Positions 12,076-23,812 of a stretch of 64,000 bases of DNA are shown here, in pieces. The translations under genes and the position numbers were made by a program. A model generated the notes under the pieces. It was not told the DNA's origin. It was given only the letters and a program-made list of their open reading frames with translations, and did not search any database. This DNA is from Calliopum simillimum (lineage: Eukaryota > Arthropoda > Insecta > Diptera > Lauxaniidae): assembly GCA_951812925.1 (NCBI GenBank), contig OX638370.1:42783948-42847947 (forward strand). The letters are read 5' to 3'. The stretch's first letter is position 1. Each line of letters begins with the position of its first letter.

Positions 12076-12799
12076 TATTCACGCCTACCTTCCAATGGGA
12101 CTAAAATCTAAAATGCCCCCAACGTTTTTTCGAAGTTTCACTCTACTATTAAACTCTAAATCTTCGTTTTAAATTGAACTTGCTGCAACAAGATATCATG
12201 AAATCACGTAAGGATTTTTTAAAATATCTTAACCCTATATTATTGGTTTTTTTTTTGACCTCTTATCAAACAAACTGTGTTAAAATGGGTTAGAATGTGC
12301 TACAAAGATATTTAACAAAAAATTTCATTTGGAGTCATCAAAGACGGAAAATGCTTAAAGCTGAAGAATAATGAGTAATAAAGTTATTAAAATGCAATAA
12401 ATACGAAAATATGAAGAAATTTTTCTTTGCTACTCATTTATTGCATTTTATTAAATTTTTTTGTATATACCTTGATTCAAGACAAAAAATTTGATATATC
12501 ATACGACTCATTCTATGCATAACTTGAAAATCGTAGTAGATATTACAGATTGTAATAAAAATTACTTTTATGTAAATAAAAATAATTGAAAAAACAAAAC
12601 AAAAGATATCTTCAAAAATATTTGACATATATAGAAAAAAGTTGGTTCATCTGCTAATGCCACCGGAGCAAAAGCATCAACCGGAAAAATAGGCAACACC
12701 ATGCGCGAAAGTTCATCGTAGCTCTGAAACTATTTGACGCAAATAAATACGATTTGGTATGCACTTGGTGTTAGTAGTATGTAAATTTCATATTCGTTC
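12076..12799. other. AT-rich sequence, nothing recognised
   Basis: No coding potential or repeat structure supported. Confidence 0.45.
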
Positions 12800-12803
12800 T
12801 TAA

Positions 12804-14104
12804 CCCTCTAACCGCCAATGTTTCGTAGATAAACTAGAGCAAGGATAGTAAGAATTTTGGTTTTAAGTTAATATTTGATTGCAAAACACGAATCTAAAGC
12901 ATTCTGTCCCAATTTCAGTTGAAATCCTGAAGAGCGTCTGACCAAGAGTGGGCGGCTTCCAGGTCAGCGTCTGTTCCAGATTGGTCGGTTGAAATGAAAA
13001 GTGAATTTGGCCACTATTATTTGCAGCGCTTGCCGGATCCAGCCTTCAACTGCGTGGGGAGTTGGTGAGAAGATTATACTAAGGAAGCATGGAAACAATG
13101 GAAACGAATTCTCCAAGTGGTACCCACCAGAATGTGGTTAATTTATCTCCATGCACGTCGCATTAAGAGGTGCAAGAAACATGCATAGTTAGGAATGATT
13201 CTCCTATAAAAAACGTTCTCTGTACCATCGAAGAGTAAGCGTATAACTTGATTTGGCTATCCGAAAACAACTAGCAAGATTCCGGCGAAACCAATCACTA
13301 ACTCAAACGCCGAACTATACCAAAAATGCAATCAGAGGGCTATAGCAAACGAGATCAAGCTGAGCAAGTGTAGATGGATTGGTCATATTTTCCGGAAAAT
13401 ACGCAGCGAAGTCTGTCGCCAGGCCCTAAGTGGAATTCACTTAGCAGAAGAGGACGTGGTAACCGAGAACCACCTGAAAAATTTCGCTGTATAAAGAAAT
13501 CCAAGAATCGGGAAAGTCGTAGCAAGAGATAAAAGTCATTGTAGAGGATTGTTTCAAATGGAGACGTTTAATTTATGCCATGTGCTCCTTCTAGGGGTTA
13601 CAGAAAAACATATACAAAGGAAACACAACAGTAAATAACACCGAAATATGTAAAAGTGTATGGTATATATGAAAATATAGAACATAAAAAGCTGGACTTA
13701 ACCGACATAGCTACCTACAGGCAGCCTTCATTGATATCACAAAAAAATTTGAATTTGATTATGTTTTTCACTCCTTTTATTATCTAATATAAAAATATAA
13801 TTAAAACCAACCAATTGCAAAAACTTTGAGTCCGAAACAACGATTAAAAGTATTTTTTTTTTATTTTTTAAAAAATTGCAAATATCACAAATAATTCTTA
13901 CGAGTTTTTCACTGACTTCTGACATTCAATAAAACAGAACAGCTCAACGAATTAACTTAGAACGTCCAAATGGGCATTAAAATGTAGACGCGAAAAATGT
14001 CTGAAAGATAGTTTAATCAATTAAGCTTCAAAATATTTAACTTTTAAACTAATCAAAAAAAAAAAACTCATAGCTGCCTCAGGGCAGCCTTACCGGTTAG
14101 AGGG
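12804..14104. mobile_element. piggyBac-type non-autonomous element with nested LINE debris
   Basis: The left end is TTAA followed by CCCTCTAACCG; the right end is CGGTTAGAGGG, its exact inverse (11 bp). The right flank reads CCAA, which is TTAA after two transitions, so the duplication is decayed. A hairpin GCTGCC-TCAG-GGCAGC sits beside the right end (14073-14088), with a degenerate copy near 13707. An RTE-like fragment lies inside. Confidence 0.6.
13260..13600 (+). pseudogene. RTE-like reverse transcriptase C-terminal fragment
   Basis: The frame beginning at 13297 reads SNAELYQKCNQRAIANEIKL then CRWIGHIFRKIRSEVCRQAL. This is the tail found at the end of RTE-like LINE ORF2 proteins, and it is homologous to the minus-strand fragment at 48353-48754. 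Frame breaks follow within 60 codons. The reverse transcriptase core is missing. Confidence 0.75.
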
Positions 14105-14287
14105 CCAAGAAAGTTTTTTGGGCTTTTTTCCCAATAAATTTATTTATTTTTGAATTATAATTAACATATTTCTGTAAATAAAATGTTTTTGATGTTTTTG
14201 ATGTTTTTTCTATTCATTTATAAATTATTAGTGTGTATTTCAATTCACAACTCATGTCTACACCCCAAGTTTTGAATCATTTACTCA
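14105..14287. other. OBP1 3' flank
   Basis: Short AT-rich interval; TTTATT motifs near 14140-14150 could serve as minus-strand AATAAA signals for OBP1. Confidence 0.4.
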
Positions 14288-14779
14288 TTATTTAGCTCCA
14301 ATCCTATCTTTCACACACTTAATTACACTTCCTGCAAAATCACATTGATCCATATCATCTAACTTATGTATTTTTTTACAATCGGCTATTGCTTCTATCG
14401 ATTCATATGTAGGTTTTGAATCAAAGAATATGTTCTCCAAAGTTATATGGCTTTCTTCATCGAGATAATCAGTTCTACTCAAAACACAATACGCGAAACA
14501 TTGATACTTTCTTACAGCGATTGCAGTTTCAACATCATCGAAAAATGTTTCCATTTCATCTACTGTAATATTTGTTACAATTGAACATCCATAAAGGAAA
14601 TCAGGTGGTGGTGGAGCAAATTCTTGGGTCTGTTAATAAATGGAAACATGTTGTGTGAATTATAATTTAAGGTCCTTTACTTAATATACAGATTTTCACT
14701 TGATTTCTCTTAAACATACATATGAACTTACCAATATTAGAGTTTTTGCGAACAATGCGAGAAAAATTAAATTCTTCAT
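14288..14779 (-). CDS. Odorant-binding protein, divergent member (OBP1)
   Basis: Two exons: 14779-14732 (16 codons) and 14629-14288, joined by a 102-bp GTAAGT..TTAACAG phase-0 intron, giving 129 residues. Exon 1 encodes a hydrophobic signal peptide (MKNLIFLALFAKTLIL). The mature part has six cysteines in the classic OBP order: YGC, then C-FAY-C (C2-x3-C3), ADC, and DQC-x8-C. These form three interlocked disulfides in the known PBP/GOBP fold and enclose a pocket for small hydrophobic ligands. A proline stretch (APPPPD) opens the mature chain, unlike the other members. It lacks the extra N-terminal cysteine of OBP2-OBP9, so it is an outlier, perhaps the older gene at this end of the array. A secreted role in chemosensory or other lymph is family knowledge, not shown here. 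Confidence 0.88.
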
Positions 14780-14878
14780 TTTGTATGTATTAATTTTTTT
14801 TAGTTATTAATTAAAAAATTATATAAGGTGTCGTTAGAACCATATTTTCTAAACAAAATATCAAAATATAGTCTCACG

Positions 14879-14888
14879 CTTTTATATA
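14879..14888 (-). promoter_or_regulatory. Putative TATA box of OBP1
   Basis: TATATAAAAG on the minus strand, 100 bp upstream of the OBP1 ATG. Confidence 0.5.
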
Positions 14889-14889
14889 C

Positions 14890-15582
14890 CAAGCAATGAC
14901 AAATGTTAGATACTCTAAAACAATAAACATATGCGTGTGGGTTATTCCGTAAAGAACCGAACACCCGGTAATTTGAGCAAATTAAATAAAAAAATCGATA
15001 TTTTTTGTGAAAAATTTAGATATATTTCCTTTCATATCAAATACTGATACGTATAGTACCTACACAAATTTTTCTTTAACCTTACAAAGTATTTAGAAAA
15101 TGGTATTTTTCAACACTATATAAACCATACTTTTACATAAACTGATTTCAACAAAAGTCGGAAATGTTGCGAACTTTTATTTGTCGAACAAAAGTTTGCT
15201 AAGATAAGTGCTGGAGCTACTTCAAATCTAGAACTATTATATCTTAATATCTAACTTGTGAGGAACTATTATTTGTTAAGAAAATTTAAAATCCACGAAC
15301 ATTTCTGAAACGCCCAATAAAGAGTGTCTCACTTCCTATATAGCAAGGACGAATGCTATCTGCTTGTACTATCAAGAAATTATTGATACTATGTCGATCT
15401 GCTAGCGACTTAACTTCACTCTCGCGAATTTTTCTTGAGATAATATAGAATGTTAGAGGCATATCATTTTATATAGCAAATGTTTCTAAAATGAAAAAAT
15501 TCAAAAAATTATCTGCTCTCTCAGAGCCGATATTTGCTGTATTCAACTGTGAAATTTCTCTTTCATAACGAAGCAAAAACAC
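14890..15582. other. Intergenic, nothing recognised
   Basis: OBP1 upstream region. No conserved block shared with the other OBP promoters was seen. Confidence 0.45.
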
Positions 15583-16887
15583 AAGGGTGTTTTTTTTAGA
15601 GGTTTGTTTTTCGAATAGAGATAAAACTGGCATTTTGTGGTCAAATCTGGCAACTCTAATGTCACTTATGTTCAGTTTGGTTAGTCATTTCATCATGAAC
15701 AGGTTGACAAAAGAACAACGCTTGCAAATCGTGCAAAATTTATTTCGAAAATAATGGTTCAGTTCGCGAAGTTTACCGCAAGCTCCGTCCATTTTATGGT
15801 TGACATAATCGTCCATCAGAGCAATTAAATCGGTTAACCATGGATCGTTTTCGCACTACGTTTACTCTACGTGATAATACGCATCCGCAGAGACGTCGAA
15901 CAGTGCGCACCGAAGAAACAATTGCCGCTGTAGAGCAAAATGTTGAAGAGGACCCGAATGAATCGATTCGCCACCGTGCACAGCAATTGGAGCTTTGTCC
16001 ATCAACTTTATGAAAGATTTTGCGCAAAGATCTTGGCTTGCGACCTTACAAGATCCAGCTTGTGCAAGAATTAAAGCCGCGAGACCATGCAATGCGTCGT
16101 GATTTTGGTGTATGGGCCGAAAATGAGATTGATCTCGATGCTGATTTTCATCGCAAAATTTTGTTCAGTGATGAGGCTCATTTTTGGTTGAATGGCTACG
16201 TCAACAAGCAAAATTGCCGCATTTGGAGTGAAGAGAATCCACATGAGACCCTTGAGACGCCATTACATCCACAAAAACTGACTGTTTGGTGTGCTCTATG
16301 GGCTGGTGGAGTCATTGGGCCATACTTCTTCCGAAATAATGCTGGAGAGTCAGTTACCGTTAATGGAGACCGGTATAGAGCCATGATAACCGACTATTTT
16401 GTTCCCGAATTGGATGGCATGAATGTGGATGAGTTGTGGTTCCAACAAGACGGCGCTACATGCCACACAGCGCACGTCACAATCGATTTATTGAAGGAAA
16501 CATTCGATGAGCGCATAATTTCGCGGAATGGACCTGTCAATTGGCCACCAAGATCGTGTGATTTGACACCATTGGATTATTTTCTTTGGGGATATGTGAA
16601 GTCGCTCGTCTACGCCAACAAACCAGAAACGTTAGGGGACTTGGAAGCCAACATTCGTGGCGTTATTGCTGACATACGGCCCCATATGCTCGAAAAAGTG
16701 GTTGAAAATTGGACCTGTAGAATTGGCTTTATTCGAGCCAGCCGCGACGGCCACATGCCCGAAATCATATTTAAACATTAATGGCATAAAATTATCCTTC
16801 CAATAAAGCCAAATTAATGGACATTAAAACGATTTTCTTGTGTTTTATTTCAATTCAAAGTTCTATACCTCTAAAAAAAACACCCTT
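15583..16887 (+). mobile_element. rosa-type DD41D mariner, copy 2
   Basis: Same termini (AAGGGTGT... and inverse) and near-identical sequence to copy 1 at 4895-6197. The right flank is TA (16888-16889), but the left flank is AC instead of TA, so the target duplication is imperfect, by mutation or by an unusual excision/insertion event. Confidence 0.9.
15695..16781 (+). pseudogene. Inactivated DD41D mariner transposase (copy 2)
   Basis: Homologous to the copy 1 transposase from ATG 15695 to stop 16781, but 1087 bases long because of one extra A in the run near 15737 (GCAAAATTT against GCAAATTT), which frameshifts the DNA-binding N-terminus. The TGA at 16011-16013 is the same in-frame stop found in copy 1. 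Downstream of it 256 codons are open and carry all three catalytic aspartates (FSDEAHFW, QQDGATCH, CDLTPLDYF). The Trp codon lost in copy 1 is intact here. Confidence 0.9.
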
Positions 16888-16889
16888 TA

Positions 16890-18253
16890 CTATGATAATG
16901 GAAAAAGTTTTTTCAACATGTTTTTTTTTTTTTCTTGAATATTTTTGGAACATTTCCGGATTTCTTATTGTTGGTCAGAGCCTAACCCCATAGAAACTTA
17001 TAAAAGCCATTAAACTTTCGTATGAAGTTAAAAATATATTGGCAAGGCTGGGGGTCCTAGTTCAAAGAATGAGCCATAAGTTTTGCAGTGTTTTTTTTAA
17101 CTGCAATTAATTTTAATTAAATTAACCTAAAGTGTTAATTACATTGTTTAATTAGATATTAATTTTTTATACGTCAATTAATATAGTTGATTTAAAAAAA
17201 ATAAACATTCTTATATGCTTATCTATATCGGAGATAAAATTAAATTGGAGTGTGCAGATAAAAAATCATGCCGCGCAATCATGAATGAAAAAGAAAAGCA
17301 GCAACGGAACTATAGGTACTGTAATCTAAGTAATGAACGACAAAAAAATGTATATTTTTATAGCATCACCATCAAATCCCATTACCAAGTTTTTCAAAGT
17401 AACAATCAAACAAATAAAGCAGTCGAATTTGTACTTCATTTATTTACATATCATTCAATATTTATTAGTGAAATCCAACAATATTCTATTGCCAATATGT
17501 TTAACAAATTATTTTAATTATATAACCTTATCATTGATTTGTTTTTTTAATTTAATTATTACTGATATCCATCTTTTTTGAATAAGCTGAATTTCAAAAT
17601 CATTGCTTTACTTTATATTTTAAGCAAGCGTCATTCAATAACACTATGCAACAGCCAAATCTCCCAGTGAATGCCACTATCCATTTCATATGTAAAATGG
17701 GCTGATTGATGGGTTGATTTCTAAAAAAAACATTTTTTTTTTCGAAAAAATTAACAAAAAATCAAAATCAACTGCAGATTTATACAAGAAGAAATAACTT
17801 TTTTAGAATTTTTTTTTATTTTGTATCATAGACTATATATTTGTGAAGAAAATAAGATACCACTTAAAAAAATCCATGGAAATATGCAAAAGTTGTATAC
17901 AATTCATTGAAAAGTTACCAAAATGCGTTTTTCCCTATTTTTTTCGTTTTTTTTTTTTTTGTAATAAACTGTTCGATAATTAAAACTTTTTGTAAAACAC
18001 ATGAGAAAATCCAACAAATTCTTAAAGCAGGCGTTAAAAAAAATACCCGTGTCTCGTCGTTTTTCTTCAGCACGTCAGATTTTTTTTTAATCGATTTTAG
18101 AAGTTTTTTAATCCACTGTACATGAAAAATACCAAAATAGCGCATTCTTGTGTTAAATCGATGAATTTAACTATATGATCCTTACATTTGAGGTGTATTA
18201 TGTGTTCTGCAAAGTTATGCAGGATATTACGAGGAATATTTTTGTAGACAATT
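16890..18253. other. AT-rich sequence with a weak inverted repeat
   Basis: No gene. ATATGTAAAATGGGCTG near 17693 recurs inverted near 18520 and may mark the ends of an ~850-bp decayed foldback element; the interior shows little pairing. Confidence 0.4.
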
Positions 18254-18257
18254 TTAA

Positions 18258-18310
18258 CCCTCTAAAGCCCCCACATGTGGGTCATTTTGACCTAAATGTG
18301 GGGGGGTCGC
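18258..18310 (+). mobile_element. Left end of a piggyBac-type element
   Basis: TTAA (18254-18257) is followed by CCCTCTAAAGCC and the 12-bp palindrome CCCACATGTGGG (18270-18281), then an imperfect AAATGTGGGGG. This matches the layout of the other TTAA-CCC elements in the window. No right end was found. Confidence 0.45.
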
Positions 18311-19129
18311 CGAAACTAACAAACCAACCAAAAAGTGATGTGAATATCATTTGTAGGTAATTTAATTACCTTTAATATGACATGTAAAACGTTTGAATAC
18401 AAACATTGGTTGTATTTAAATGGAACTATCTTTTTTTTTGGTCCAAAAACCGAAAATTACCGATATCTCGAAAACGACACGAAATAAAAAAAAATAATGC
18501 AATTTTCGGAATCAGCAGCCCATTTTACATATAAAAGGAATAATGATATTCCCTGGGGAATGTGTAATTATTATAAATAAAAAAAAAAAATTGCACAAAT
18601 AATTATTATAACTTTCCACAATGCAATATATCACTTAAAACTTTGCTATAGATTTCATGTCAAGACAAATTGTTGCAAAATTTTACAAATTCACATTTCA
18701 GAAATTTTTGGATAAAAAATTCAATAAGTATTGACAATAGATTAGGCATATAGTGAAATTTTTTTTTAGATTTTTTAAAGCTCCAGAAAATAAAAAAAAA
18801 TTTATTTTTTTCAAACAAATAGATAAATAATAATTTAAATTTTTTTTTTTTATATCATTGACGACAATTTCTCCAATTTTTGTTGAAATCGGATGAACAG
18901 TACATGAGATATAAGCTTTTGTTTATAAAGTTTCTAAAAATTGCATATTGCAATAACTTTGGAAAAAATAAAAAAAAATAAATTTTTTTTTCCTTAAAAT
19001 AAACATTTTCTGAAAATTTCAACAAAAACAAACACTAAATAATTTTTTATGTAAATTTGACGAATTCTGACCCTACTTTAAAAAAATAATTACAAAATAT
19101 TTCACCATATCCTTAAAGTAACCATCCCG
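18311..19129. other. AT-rich sequence, nothing recognised
   Basis: Long A/T runs only. Confidence 0.4.
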
Positions 19130-19740
19130 ACATTCACATCAAAACAAAAAGCAATTGAAGCGTTGGGTGCAATAACGCCCTAAGTCGAAGACTGGCATTT
19201 CGAGATAATTCAATTTAAAGTTTCTAAAGAGCAAACCATCATTTTCACCTTGTAAAAGAAATTTATTCGATTAACACTAACAAAATGAGTAAATGATTGC
19301 CGCTAACACATGACACTAATGAATGTTGACAGATTTATTGAAGAAGGAAAATATAAATTATAGAGCGTTATTGCATAAATCCAATTGACTGGAGTAACGT
19401 TAGCAATTTGTTTGGGAAACCGGCAAAAGTGCTCCGATTTTAAATGATTTTTTTTTTAAAATGAGGGGAATAAAAAATACTTTAACCTCAACTTTTTAAA
19501 AATGTGCGTTTTTCTTTATTTCTTTATATATTTTATATTTCATATATTTGCGTTTTAATTTGCACCTGGTAAATATTTTTATTTTTACTCAAGACCAAGG
19601 TGCCTGACGAAAAAAAGTGTATAAGGCAAAAAATTCTAAGAATTGTCCAAAGGATGAGTGAGAATTTTTTTAGATTTCTTTTTTTTTAACTAATTTTTTA
19701 AAAATTATAAAATGTTCGAAAAAATTTTGAAAAAAGTGCA
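19130..19740 (+). repeat. Dispersed repeat, copy A (pairs with 22375-22980)
   Basis: About 600 bp closely match the later copy, including AATAACRCCCTAAGTCGAAG, the inverted pair TGCAATAACGC/GCGTTATTGCA (about 19169 and 19365) and the downstream CTCAAGACCAAGGTGCCTGA arm. The inner ~200 bp bounded by the inverted pair may be a MITE. It is non-coding. Confidence 0.7.
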
Positions 19741-20312
19741 GAAAACGCTATTTTCAGACATACATACATATGTATGGCATATACAAATTTAAAATAGTTC
19801 TTTACAGGGATTTGCAGTACCTTTACTGCAATGGATGATGTCTCGAAAAATAATGATACAATTGGAAAAGTTAGACATATGGTTTAAAAAGAAGATCAGA
19901 GCTATTGGATGCCGCCAACAAAAGTGAGCTACACTACTTTTAGGATTTACGCCATATGTCTGCAAATAGCATTTTCTGCACTTTAAATCAAGAATAACTC
20001 GGATTTCGAACGCGATAGGCAAAAACGGTTGTCAGATTCGGAATTTGCGACCATGTATTAGTCAAAAAAAGTTATCGAGATCAAATTCAGATTTTTGTGT
20101 TGCAGAGTGTAATTAATGGAAATTTTAATCTTATCATAATTATCAGTATCTACAATAAATCTTTTGTTTACATGTTTATGATTAATGACAAATAAGTTTT
20201 TCTAAATAAAAATAAAATGAATTTCATTAAATTTTATAAAAGAAAACAATATAAACAATTGATGGAGTTACTAATGAGTTTCCGTACGAGTAATATATTT
20301 TGCTGCGATCCC

Positions 20313-20320
20313 TATAAAAG
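20313..20320 (+). promoter_or_regulatory. TATA box of OBP2
   Basis: TATAAAAG, 49 bp before the ATG. The same octamer stands 42-77 bp upstream of the ATGs of OBP3, OBP4, OBP5, OBP7, OBP8 and OBP9. Confidence 0.75.
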
Positions 20321-20368
20321 CAAACTTTCCCTCGCAAAAACTTCTCGTTGCAGCAACTTTTTGACAAT

Positions 20369-20870
20369 ATGTATTCTCATTTACTTTTTATTGGTGGCGC
20401 GTTAATGCTTTCTGTGGTTTTGGTAAGTCGATATAGATAAATTGTGAAATTTTAACTTTACTTAATTTTTTTTTAAATAATTTCATCAATAGTTTTAGTA
20501 ACTAGAGTTTGAAAATAAAGCTTTCTGTTTATATTTTTCGATTTTGCCCAATTAGTGTGAAACAGATGAAGCTATACAAGTGTGCCAAGATAAATACGAA
20601 ATTTCAGACGATGATCTTAAAAAACATTTTCAAAAGTTGGAACTTGATTTAGAAGAAAAATATAAATGTTTCATACATTGTATACTGGATACCGCTGGTT
20701 TGCTTGATAGTAAGGAAAGGTTTCATGTGGAAAGCCCCTGGCTTGCGCACTTGTCAGAAGAAGGCAGAAACGGTATGAGAATTTGCAAGGATAAACATGC
20801 TCATATCGAAAATAAATGTGAACGTGGATTTTTAACCGTGAAGTGTTTTCATAATGATCGTGATAATTAA
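20369..20870 (+). CDS. Odorant-binding protein (OBP2), the only + strand member
   Basis: Exons 20369-20422 (18 codons, signal peptide MYSHLLFIGGALMLSVVL) and 20556-20870 are joined by a 133-bp GTAAGT..ATTAG intron at phase 0, giving 122 residues. The mature chain has the OBP cysteines: QVC, YKC-FIH-C, RIC and NKC-ERGFLTVK-C (C5-x8-C6), plus an extra Cys as the first residue of exon 2. It is clearly related to OBP3-OBP5 (EISDDDL, LEEKYKCFIHC, AGLLD, CERGF motifs) but on the opposite strand, so an inversion or an inverted duplication separated it from them. AATAAA at 20887-20892 is a likely polyadenylation signal. Ligand unknown. Confidence 0.9.
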
Positions 20871-20892
20871 AAATTTTTATTTATTAAATAAA

Positions 20893-22374
20893 ACACCAAT
20901 GGTTCATTAAAAGAGTGAAATTTTGTTTTAGATTTATTTTATAGCTGTTACTTTTAGACCCCTTTTCCAAAAACTTGGCTATAATGGATTAAAATATTCT
21001 CCAAAATAATTCTAAGAAAATTTCAATAGGGCCCACTGAAAAAAAAAAAAACACCGTCCGGACGGTGGCAACTCTTTATTTTACCGCACGTGCGCCAACG
21101 CCTCATGATAAACACAACATTCAAAAGGATACCACGAGCTTGAGGGTTGCAAAATATTTATAATAAGATTTGCTTTTAAATAAAATTATTTAAAAAAAAG
21201 GGTGCTCAAAGCCCCAAATTACCTTCAAAAAAGAAAAAAAAAATTGTTTACCCCTAAAATAAAAAAAAAAATTTCAGTGTAATTTTTTTTTTTTTTTTTT
21301 CATAAGCTCTTACTTTTTTACACTAACCATGAAAATTTCATGCAAATCGGATAACACGCCGAGGAGCTATGAATTTTCAAATATGTGAGTAAGTATTTAA
21401 AAGTTGCATAGAACTTCATATGGCCGCCATCTTGGATTTTTTTGGAATTTCGGAAAATCATTTTGCTCATTACACCAATTTTACGACAATTTTCAAAAAA
21501 CACGGAGATGTCAATCCAAATCCTAATCGATTACACAAAGATTGACCCAACTGTTGTAATATGTAAATTAAGTTTGCATATACTGCCTAAATTTCTTTGT
21601 CAGGCAGTTTGCTTCCATTGTCTCACACTAAAACAATTAAATATGTTGTACAATTTGATAGTACTTTATTTTTACTAACAATGACCACTTTTTACTCCCA
21701 AAAAGCAATGCAATTACTTACTATGAGTATTATAGGCTCATGCTAAAATTTTCATATATTACTAACCATAAGTATTTTCGACTCACTTACTAAGGTTTCT
21801 CCACAATACACGAATTCAGCTGACCTCTACTCCACTCAGAATTCAATAACAAGTGATAGCTAAGGCGGAGTTAGGGAACGCTAGTGCATATTGTAGACTC
21901 CACAAGCTCACAAATATAAACCATCTGAGTTGAATCGACTCATGGTTAGCAATCTAGGATAAGAGCAACAATATTTATACTATAAAACTCATTTTAGGTA
22001 AAACATGTTCACCATCATGAAATATTGTATTGTTTTTATTGGCCTTTTGATCCTGTTTCAAAGCTTATAGTTTTCTTCAAAAATATTCTGCGAAACAAAA
22101 TTTTACTATGAGTCACCAAAGACGAAAAATGCTCGAAACTTAGCAATAATACTTAAAAAATTTAATCGAAACGCAACTCTAAAATAACCAAAACCAACCC
22201 TTTCTCCTATCTAAAAAATATGAAAAAAAATATCACCTTTATATTCCTAAAATAGATAAAAATCGGTTTAAGCTTCGAATAGTCAGAGATTACCCTTTTT
22301 TGTTAAATAATTTCAAAAATATCATACAACATGGTGCTTTTTGTTATTTTGCTTAAGATATCTAAAAAACCATT
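20893..22374. other. AT-rich intergenic sequence
   Basis: No gene recognised. A perfect 16-bp palindrome CACCGTCCGGACGGTG lies near 21052 and is isolated. The rest is low-complexity. Confidence 0.45.
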
Positions 22375-22980
22375 CGCAATAAAGCAATTGAGGCGTTGCG
22401 TACAATAACACCCTAAGTCGAAGAATGGCATTTCGAGATAATTCAATTTAAAGATTCTAAATACTGTACAAAGATACAAAGAGCAAACCCTAATTTAAAC
22501 CTTGGAAAACAAATTTATTCGATTAACACTAACAAAATGACTAAATGATTACCGCTAACACATAATACTAATGCATATTGACAGAATTATCGAATAAGAA
22601 GAAAAGAAGGAAAATTTAAATTATAGGCCGTTATTGCATAAATCCATTTGACTATCACTTGAGTTACGTTAGTATTTTTTTTTTTTTTGAGAAACCGGCA
22701 ACTTGCTCCGATTTTAATGATTTTATTTTTAAATGAGGGAAATGAAAAATACTTTACTCTCAATCATTCATAAATGTGAGTTTTTCTTTAGTTCTTTTAA
22801 ATTTAAATTTTATTATATACTTCCATGCATCTAAATTTGCACCTAGTAAATAATTTTATTTTTTCTCAAGACCAAGGTGCCTGACGAAAAAGTGTATGAG
22901 GCAAAATGCTTAGAATTGTCCTAAGAATGCGAGTGAATTTTTTCAGAAATTTTTTTCTTTGTAACCAATTTTTGAAAAAT
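22375..22980 (+). repeat. Dispersed repeat, copy B (pairs with 19130-19740)
   Basis: Same order of motifs as copy A: AATAACACCCTAAGTCGAAG, GAGATAATTCAATTTAAAG, GATTAACACTAACAAAATGA, CGTTATTGCATAAATCCA. A few short indels distinguish them. Confidence 0.7.
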
Positions 22981-23075
22981 TATAAAATAAAAATTCACAC
23001 GTATTTTTCGGACAATTCTAAGCATTTTTTGCCATACACACTTTTTTCGTTAGGCACCTTGGTCTTGAGAAAAAA
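22861..23075. mobile_element. Foldback MITE, ~215 bp
   Basis: CTCAAGACCAAGGTGCCTGA at the left and TTAGGCACCTTGGTCTTGAG at the right are inverted repeats whose pairing continues inward through the GGCAAAATGCTTAGAATTGT region for most of the length. One arm is also present at 19588-19680, and a diverged copy lies at 37080-37340. Confidence 0.75.
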
Positions 23076-23134
23076 CTGTTTCTCCTACCGCGAACTAATT
23101 CATGCAATTATGCCTCAAGTCGCACTACGCCCTT

Positions 23135-23420
23135 CTTGCACGCAACTCTTCAAACAGTATATGAAGCAATCCACGCCAAGTGTACCAGCTCAAAATTTTT
23201 TCTCCGATTTCGCTCAAATTTGGCAATATGCTAGGTCGGTGTGCAAGAACAACAATCCCGAAGGATTTAGTCCTAGTACCATTTGTTGTTAAAATACAGG
23301 GTGTTGAAGTTGGCGTTTTTAATCATTTTCATGAAAAGGGAGTTTTTTCAAAAATTTATAGCTTACACTCAATAAATCTAACTTACTGGTCCCATTCAAT
23401 TTGAAGTGTTCTTCTTATAA
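23135..23420. repeat. Dispersed repeat segments shared with 30503-30570 and 37390-37960
   Basis: TGTACCAGCTCAAAATTTTT...CAAATTTGGCAAT and the ACTTACTGGTCCCATTCAAT block recur, in opposite orientation, near 37400-37480 and 37855-37950; the second block also recurs near 30540. Non-coding, family unknown. Confidence 0.55.
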
Positions 23421-23608
23421 AAAATATTTGCGATCAAAATTGGAAGTTGAAATTAAGTGCACATATATTTGAGGAACCAAACTTTTCAAAAAAGCGATGG
23501 GCTTTCTTTGGTTAAGGAAAATTGTGTTATATCAAAAAATAACAAATTTTTGGGATATTATATACAGTAAGAAGCAAAACTTTCAACATGTTTGCTATTT
23601 TTGACTTA

Positions 23609-23812
23609 GTACTGCTACAGCGTCCGTTCTGATTACATGACCAACAAGAAATATGAACCAAACGGAAGCCTAACCTTTCCTCTTTCCTCTTTTTTTTTAT
23701 GGTTTGAAACTTGGTAAAATTGCTCACATATTTGAATAGAGGAAAGGTTAGGCTTCCGTTTGGTTAATATTTCTTGTTGGTCATGTAATCAGAACGAACG
23801 TTATAGCAGAAC
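23609..23812. mobile_element. MITE nested in the Tc1 left arm
   Basis: Terminal repeats GTACTGCTACAGCGTCCGTT and its near inverse ending AACGTTATAGCAGAAC, pairing through AAACGGAAGCCTAACCTTTC. TA flanks both ends (23607-23608, 23813-23814). The right arm reads straight through this point, giving the empty site. Confidence 0.85.

Noticed and set aside
17215..17517. 100-codon + strand frame
   Set aside because: Lys/Asn/Ile-rich composition expected of AT-rich chance frames; no homology or paralogue.
21052..21067. Perfect palindrome CACCGTCCGGACGGTG as another TTAA element
   Set aside because: No TTAA or CCC terminus lies beside it and it is not repeated nearby, so it was not added to the palindrome class.
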